Assembly (NCBI GenBank): GCA_021787985.1
Contig: JAJYLG010000002.1
Coordinates: forward strand, 1 to 45,078
Direction: 5' to 3'
From: Chloroflexota bacterium
Lineage (GTDB): Bacteria > Chloroflexota > Dehalococcoidia > DSGV01
DNA: 45,078 bases
This document shows positions 40,871-45,078 of this stretch, piece by piece. Position 1 is the first letter of the stretch. The number at the start of each line of letters is the position of its first letter. The notes under the pieces were generated by a model. The model saw nothing but the letters and a program-made list of their open reading frames with translations, did no database searches and had not been told where the DNA came from. The position numbers and the translations under genes are program-made.

Positions 40871-42880
40871 ATGCCCATCCACCGCAACCACCGCAAGCCG
40901 CCACGCCCCCGCCCGCCGCGCGACCGCGTCGCCGTGATGCCCGGTGTGACCGCCTGCGTGCTCGCTCCGCAGGGCGTCGCACCGGCGGTCGTCCAGGCGA
41001 CGCTCGACTCGATCCTGCTGTGGACCCCCCACGCCGTGGTCGTGAGCGAAGGCGCGCTGCCCCCGCTCCCGGCCGGCGTCAGCGGCCTGACGGCGTCGCC
41101 CGGCGTCACGTCGGCCCGCATGGTGCAAGCGGCCCTCGCTGCCGCGCCGACCGAGTGGGCGTTCTTGCTCTGGGCGGGCGAGATCACGGGCGAGCAGGCC
41201 GGTAACCGCCTCAATCTGCTGCCGCAGCGCTTGCCCGCGGACTGCGGCGCCGTGCCGGTGCGGGTCTCGGCGCGCGCACACCTGGGCGAGGCGAGCTCTA
41301 TCGTCTCGCACGAGGAGCCGCGGCTCGTGCGCCGCGCTCCCGAGCAGCCCGTCGTCGTGGGCAGGCTGGGGTACCGGATGGACTGGCGGTCGGGAGCGTA
41401 TCGCCTGGGCGAGCCCGATGCCGCGCTGACCATCGAGGCGCCACAGCTCGCCCCGTACCACCTCGACGAGGCGACCGGCGGCCGGTTCCTCGCCATGGCG
41501 ACCGACCCCGGCGCCGAACCGGAGGTGGCAGCGCTGGCGGCCGCCGAGCTGGCGCGGCGCGGCGACCCAGTGGCCGCCGATGCGGTGCTGCGCCGCGCGG
41601 CCGCCGCGGGAGCGGACCCGGACCTGCTCGGGCTCGTGGCAGAGCGCGTCATGGCGGCGGCGATGCGCAGCGGCAGGGCGGACGTCGCGGCCCTGGTAGA
41701 AACGCTGCCGGAAACCGCCCGCAGCGGGCTCGTCTGGTGGCGCGCCGGCCGTGCGAGCGCTGCCGCCGGAGACCGCGCCGCGGCCATCCGCGCGTTCGGT
41801 CTGGCGCTGCTTCGAGACGACGAATCCCGCGCTTGGCACGTCCAGGGCGGCTCGCGGCACCTGCCCTACGTCGCTTGGGCGGCGTTGGCTTTCGCCGACC
41901 GCGACTGGAACGAGGTGGCGCGGCTGGCCGCATTGGCCTCGGCTGCCACGCCGGACGACCCGCTGATGGCACTCTGGGCCGCCGGAGCGGCCGCCGTTCT
42001 GGGCGAGACGGCCGCGGCCGCCGCGCATCTGGGGCGCATCGCGCCCGCCTTCAGCGGCAGCGCCGACTTCGAGGGCGCCGACACGGCCATCGCCATGGCG
42101 GCCGTGGGCGCTGGAGATGGCGACGGGGCGTGCCTTGCCGCCGCCCGCGGCCTGTGGGCGCTCGGCCGGTCGGACGATGCCCTTGCCCTGCTCGACGTGC
42201 TCGTTGGAGGCGCAGACCGGGAGGCGCTGCGTGCCCGTGCGATGGCCCGGCTCGGCGCCGGGCTGGAGGATGAGGCCCTGCAGGACCTCGATCAGTACTG
42301 CGCCGATCACTCCGATGTCGGCGCAGAGCTGACACGTGTCCGCCTGCTGCTGGAGCGTGAGCCGCGGGCGGCCGTCGAGGCGGCGGAACGCGCGCTGGAG
42401 CTGGCCCCGACGCTCACGGAGGCGCACCTCGCGCTGGCCGAGTCCCGCCTCGCCAGCGGCGACCCGCGGCGCGCGCTGGACGGCATCGACAGGCTCGATG
42501 CGCTTGCTCCCGGCGATGCGGATGCCTGCTGCCTGCGTGCCCGTGCGCTGGCGGCGCTCGGCGAGCGCGACCGGGCGCTCGACCTGGTGGACCAGCTTCT
42601 GCTGGAGCGCCCGGGCGACGACCGGCCGTATCGCACCGCCGCCCGCGTCTTCGTCGAGGCGGGCGAGACGGGCGCGGCGCTCACGAGCTTCAACCGCGCG
42701 CTGGATGCCAACGTGCTCTCTGCCGATGGCTACGTGGAGCTGGCGGCGCTGCTCGAACGAGCCGGCAATGTAGCGGCCGCGCTCGACGCCCTTACCATGG
42801 CCTACCGGTTGCGACCGGAGCCGCGTCCGCTGCGCCGCGCCGCTGACCTGGTGTCGCGCGTGATGTCCGCCGTCGCCTGA
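40871..42880 (+). CDS. TPR-repeat protein with GT2-like N-terminal domain
   Basis: A 669-residue cytoplasmic protein. The first 200 residues (GVTACVLAPQG, TLDSILLWTPHAVVVSEG, TEWAFLLWAGEIT) follow the strand-helix order of a family-2 glycosyltransferase, but I see no DxD motif, so the domain may be inactive. From about residue 230 onward come at least ten helical repeats of the TPR type, e.g. AEVLETLPETARSG-like pairs and GDRAAAIRAFGLALLRDDES, ALELAPTLTEAHLALAESRL, GETGAALTSFNRALDANVLS. It probably serves as a scaffold. ATG 40871 follows GGAGG (40859-40863) by seven bases. Divergent from purF. Confidence 0.75.
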   Translation: MPIHRNHRKPPRPRPPRDRVAVMPGVTACVLAPQGVAPAVVQATLDSILLWTPHAVVVSEGALPPLPAGVSGLTASPGVTSARMVQAALAAAPTEWAFLLWAGEITGEQAGNRLNLLPQRLPADCGAVPVRVSARAHLGEASSIVSHEEPRLVRRAPEQPVVVGRLGYRMDWRSGAYRLGEPDAALTIEAPQLAPYHLDEATGGRFLAMATDPGAEPEVAALAAAELARRGDPVAADAVLRRAAAAGADPDLLGLVAERVMAAAMRSGRADVAALVETLPETARSGLVWWRAGRASAAAGDRAAAIRAFGLALLRDDESRAWHVQGGSRHLPYVAWAALAFADRDWNEVARLAALASAATPDDPLMALWAAGAAAVLGETAAAAAHLGRIAPAFSGSADFEGADTAIAMAAVGAGDGDGACLAAARGLWALGRSDDALALLDVLVGGADREALRARAMARLGAGLEDEALQDLDQYCADHSDVGAELTRVRLLLEREPRAAVEAAERALELAPTLTEAHLALAESRLASGDPRRALDGIDRLDALAPGDADACCLRARALAALGERDRALDLVDQLLLERPGDDRPYRTAARVFVEAGETGAALTSFNRALDANVLSADGYVELAALLERAGNVAAALDALTMAYRLRPEPRPLRRAADLVSRVMSAVA

Positions 42881-42961
42881 ACCCGGCGCGACCCCCGGCC
42901 CGCTCACGAGGGCTGCTCCGCCCTTGCGCCACGCCGCGGGCCGGGCAACCCTGGGGGCGCG

Positions 42962-44476
42962 ATGGAGCCGCGGCGGGACTACGACGTGGTGGTGGTCGGC
43001 GCGGGCAACGCCGGGCTGTGCGCCGCGCTGTCCGCCCGTGAGCGGTGCGAGCGGGTGCTGCTGCTGGAGCGGGCACCCGAGGGGTGGCGGGGCGGCAACA
43101 CGTACTTCACCGGCGGCGCGTTCCGCTTCCCGTTCGACGGGATAGAAGACGTGCTCAAGGTCATCCCCGACCTCAGCCCCGATGAGATCGCGCTCATGGA
43201 CGTCGGACGCTACACCGCGGACGACTTCTATGGCGACCTGGCCCGGATCACGGAGTACCGCTGCGATCCGGACCTGGCCAATCGGCTGGTCAATGAGGCG
43301 CTGCCGACGATGATCTGGCTGCGCCAGCAGGGCGTCCGCTTCGTTCCGGCGTACGGCCGCCAGGCGTTCAAGGTGGAGGGGCGGTACCGCTTCTGGGGCG
43401 GTCTGGTCCTGGAGGTGGTCGGTGCCGGCGCGGACCTGGTGGGCTCCCTCTTCTCGGCGGCGGAGCGGCGCGGCGTCGAGGTGTGGTACGACGCGCGGGC
43501 CACCGCGCTGGAGGTAGAGGACGGCCGGATCCGCGGCGCACGGGTCACGCGGGCGGGCCGGACGCGCGAGGTGCGGACACGGGCGGTAGTGCTCGCCGCG
43601 GGCGGCTTCGAAGCGAACCCGCAGTGGCGCGCGAGCTTCCTCGGGCCCGACTGGGACCTGGCGAAGGTGCGCGGCACGCCGTACAACACCGGCGACGGTA
43701 TCCGCATGGCGCTGGAGGTCGGCGCCCAGCCGTACGGTCACTGGAGCGGCTGCCACGCCGTGGCCTGGGACGCGAACGCTCCCCCGCATGGCGACCGGCG
43801 GATCGGCGACCTGTTCCAGAAGCACTCGTATCCGCTGGGGGTCATCGTCAATCGGGATGGCCAGCGCTTCGTCGACGAGGGGGCCGACTTCCGCAACTAC
43901 ACCTACGCCCGCTATGGCCGTGAGGTGCTGAGGCAGCCCGGTCATGTGGCCTTCCAGATCTTCGATCAGAAGGTCGTTCCCTTGCTGCGCGACGAGTACC
44001 GCATCCCCGAGGTGACTCGGGCGCAGGCCGACACGCCGCGGGATCTCGCGGAACGTCTCGGGATCGACCCGGACGGGCTGGAACGGACGGTGGCCGAGTT
44101 CAACGCGGCAGTGGAGGATGGCCCGTTCAACCCGGCGGTGAAGGACGGCAAGCGTACGCTCGGCATCGCGCCGCCCAAATCCAACTGGGCGCAGCGCCTG
44201 GACCAGCCGCCGTACGTGGGCTACGCGGTGACCTGCGGGATCACGTTCACGTTCGGCGGATTGCGCATCAATCCGGCCGCGGGAGTCCTGGATACGGAAG
44301 GCCGCGTGATCCCGGGGCTGTTCGCGTGCGGCGAGCTGGTGGGCGGGCTGTTCTACCACAACTACCCGGGCGGCTCGGGGCTGATGGCGGGCGCGGTCTT
44401 CGGCCGCGTTGCCGGCGCGTCGGCAGGCGACGAAGCGGCGCCCCCCGCCAACGCGCGGGGGCAGGCCTCGGCGTAG
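42962..44476 (+). CDS. FAD-dependent dehydrogenase, tricarballylate dehydrogenase (TcuA)-like
   Basis: A 504-residue flavoprotein of the fumarate reductase/succinate dehydrogenase flavoprotein family. It has the dinucleotide fold DYDVVVVGAGNAGLCAALSA, GGNTYFTGGAFRF (the TcuA-like version of the FAD loop), VLAAGGFEANPQW, and the closing GLFACGELVGGLFYHNYPGGSGLMAG. TcuA oxidises tricarballylate to cis-aconitate; related proteins act on other carboxylic acids and steroids, so the substrate is open. No tcuB or tcuC neighbours are present. ATG 42962 has GGGGG seven bases upstream. Confidence 0.88.
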   Translation: MEPRRDYDVVVVGAGNAGLCAALSARERCERVLLLERAPEGWRGGNTYFTGGAFRFPFDGIEDVLKVIPDLSPDEIALMDVGRYTADDFYGDLARITEYRCDPDLANRLVNEALPTMIWLRQQGVRFVPAYGRQAFKVEGRYRFWGGLVLEVVGAGADLVGSLFSAAERRGVEVWYDARATALEVEDGRIRGARVTRAGRTREVRTRAVVLAAGGFEANPQWRASFLGPDWDLAKVRGTPYNTGDGIRMALEVGAQPYGHWSGCHAVAWDANAPPHGDRRIGDLFQKHSYPLGVIVNRDGQRFVDEGADFRNYTYARYGREVLRQPGHVAFQIFDQKVVPLLRDEYRIPEVTRAQADTPRDLAERLGIDPDGLERTVAEFNAAVEDGPFNPAVKDGKRTLGIAPPKSNWAQRLDQPPYVGYAVTCGITFTFGGLRINPAAGVLDTEGRVIPGLFACGELVGGLFYHNYPGGSGLMAGAVFGRVAGASAGDEAAPPANARGQASA

Positions 44477-44486
44477 GGCGCGGGCG

Positions 44487-44492
44487 TAGAAT
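44487..44492 (+). promoter_or_regulatory. Leaderless-type -10 (TAGAAT) of lipA
   Basis: TAGAAT is followed by six bases (GGCCGC) and ATG 44499; no Shine-Dalgarno site is visible. Best match to TATAAT among the leaderless candidates. Confidence 0.5.
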
Positions 44493-44498
44493 GGCCGC

Positions 44499-45078
44499 AT
44501 GAGCGACACAGCGCTGCACGAGCGCAAGCCGCCCTGGCTGACGGTCCGACTTCCCTCTGGCCCCACGTTCGCCCATGTGCGCGATCTCATGCGCAGCAAG
44601 GCGCTGCACACGGTCTGCGAGGAGGCGCACTGCCCGAACATGGGCGAGTGCTGGGGCGCCGGCACCGCTACCTTCATGATCCTGGGCGAGGTCTGCACTC
44701 GCGCTTGCTCCTACTGCGCGGTGACCAGCGGTCGCCCGCACGGCCTCGACGAGGATGAGCCGCGGCGCGTGGGACTGGCCGTTCAGCAGATGCGACTGCA
44801 GCACGCCGTCGTCACCTCCGTCAACCGCGACGACCTACCCGACGGCGGCGCCCGGATCTTCGCCGCGACCATCCGCTGGATCCGCCGCCTGTCGCCCCAC
44901 ACGACCGTGGAGGTGCTCATCCCGGACTTTCTCGGCGACCGCGACGCACTGGCGGTCGTGATGGCCGGCCGGCCGGACGTCCTCAATCACAACACCGAAA
45001 CGGTGCCGCGGCTTTACCCGCGCGTGCGCCACAAGGCGGACTATCAGCGCACGCTGGCGGTTCTGCGGGGGGCGAAGG
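44499..45078 (+). CDS. lipA: Lipoyl synthase (5' part, runs off the window)
   Basis: Radical-SAM enzyme that inserts two sulfur atoms into octanoyl-protein to form lipoate. The auxiliary cluster motif CEEAHCPNMGECW and the radical-SAM motif CTRACSYCAV are both present, followed by VVTSVNRDDLPDGGA and the VLNHNTETV segment, all canonical. About 193 codons are visible, the C-terminal third is beyond the end. The start ATG 44499 is set by the -10 element and by the usual short N-terminus (ERKPPWLTVRLPSG). Confidence 0.97.
   Translation, partial: MSDTALHERKPPWLTVRLPSGPTFAHVRDLMRSKALHTVCEEAHCPNMGECWGAGTATFMILGEVCTRACSYCAVTSGRPHGLDEDEPRRVGLAVQQMRLQHAVVTSVNRDDLPDGGARIFAATIRWIRRLSPHTTVEVLIPDFLGDRDALAVVMAGRPDVLNHNTETVPRLYPRVRHKADYQRTLAVLRGAK

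Noticed and set aside
40529-44698. 1389-codon open frame on the minus strand opposite the TPR, flavoprotein and lipA genes
   Set aside because: Arg/His/Gln-rich antisense shadow typical of GC-rich DNA; plus-strand genes in the same place have clear families and ribosome binding sites.

Overview
The window is a gene-dense, very GC-rich (roughly 70%) bacterial chromosomal segment. It contains no rRNA, tRNA, CRISPR array, integrase or transposase that I can see. Gene content fits a Chloroflexota-like (possibly Thermomicrobia/Limnocylindria-type, uncultured) bacterium: a DUF1614 membrane protein, trehalose-synthase-type glycosyltransferase, groESL under a perfect CIRCE operator, a B. subtilis-type PurF with propeptide, lipoprotein-rich exported proteins, and many short spacers with frequent GTG/TTG starts. 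The taxonomic call is an inference from gene style only. A recurrent signal is a -10-like TANNNT hexamer 6-7 nt before the start codon of several genes (alr, folP, lipA, a flippase, a PD40 lipoprotein, a P-type ATPase, DUF1614), which suggests that leaderless transcription is common here.

Layout. 1-7.0 kb: tail of an unknown gene, a DHA2-type MFS exporter, a small zinc-ribbon protein, a possible Nudix-like protein, a D-2-hydroxyacid dehydrogenase, a DUF1614 protein diverging from a second MFS transporter (around an 11-bp inverted repeat), and alanine racemase. 7.2-13.0 kb: cupredoxin-like lipoprotein, polysaccharide flippase plus a GT-C glycosyltransferase (overlapping, likely envelope glycan synthesis), a TolB/PD40 lipoprotein and an AraC regulator. 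13.1-14.9 kb: a same-strand trio of VOC protein, BNR-repeat protein and MoaD/ThiS-like protein. 15.2-20.4 kb: LysM-NlpC/P60 wall hydrolase, a remnant of a Doc toxin, a P2-type cation ATPase, and an AbrB/PIN toxin-antitoxin pair whose ATGA stop/start junction is destroyed by one base. 20.5-25.3 kb: an acyl-AMP ligase/carrier/acyltransferase fusion, groEL and groES. 25.5-30.5 kb: CBS-pair protein, histidine kinase, DinB protein, and a thiosulfate-type sulfur operon (YeeE/TsuA, TusA, lipoprotein rhodanese). 30.6-32.9 kb: folP-folK and a VapBC pair. 33.0-38.5 kb: a TreT-like glycosyltransferase carrying a C-terminal YHS domain, a GT39-like membrane glycosyltransferase, an internally deleted P-type ATPase, and a CPA2-type cation/proton antiporter whose leader contains a terminator hairpin able to compete with the ribosome binding site. 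38.6-45.1 kb: small membrane protein, Trm112-like zinc protein, purF, a large GT2-like/TPR protein, a tricarballylate-dehydrogenase-like flavoprotein and the 5' part of lipA.

Most genes are housekeeping or envelope functions and the window is not a recognisable genomic island. The points most worth a second look are the antiporter leader RNA, the TreT-YHS fusion, the VOC/BNR/MoaD trio, the acyl-ligase fusion whose acyltransferase lacks its HX4D motif, the miniature ATPase, the point-mutated AbrB/PIN junction and the recurrent leaderless promoters.
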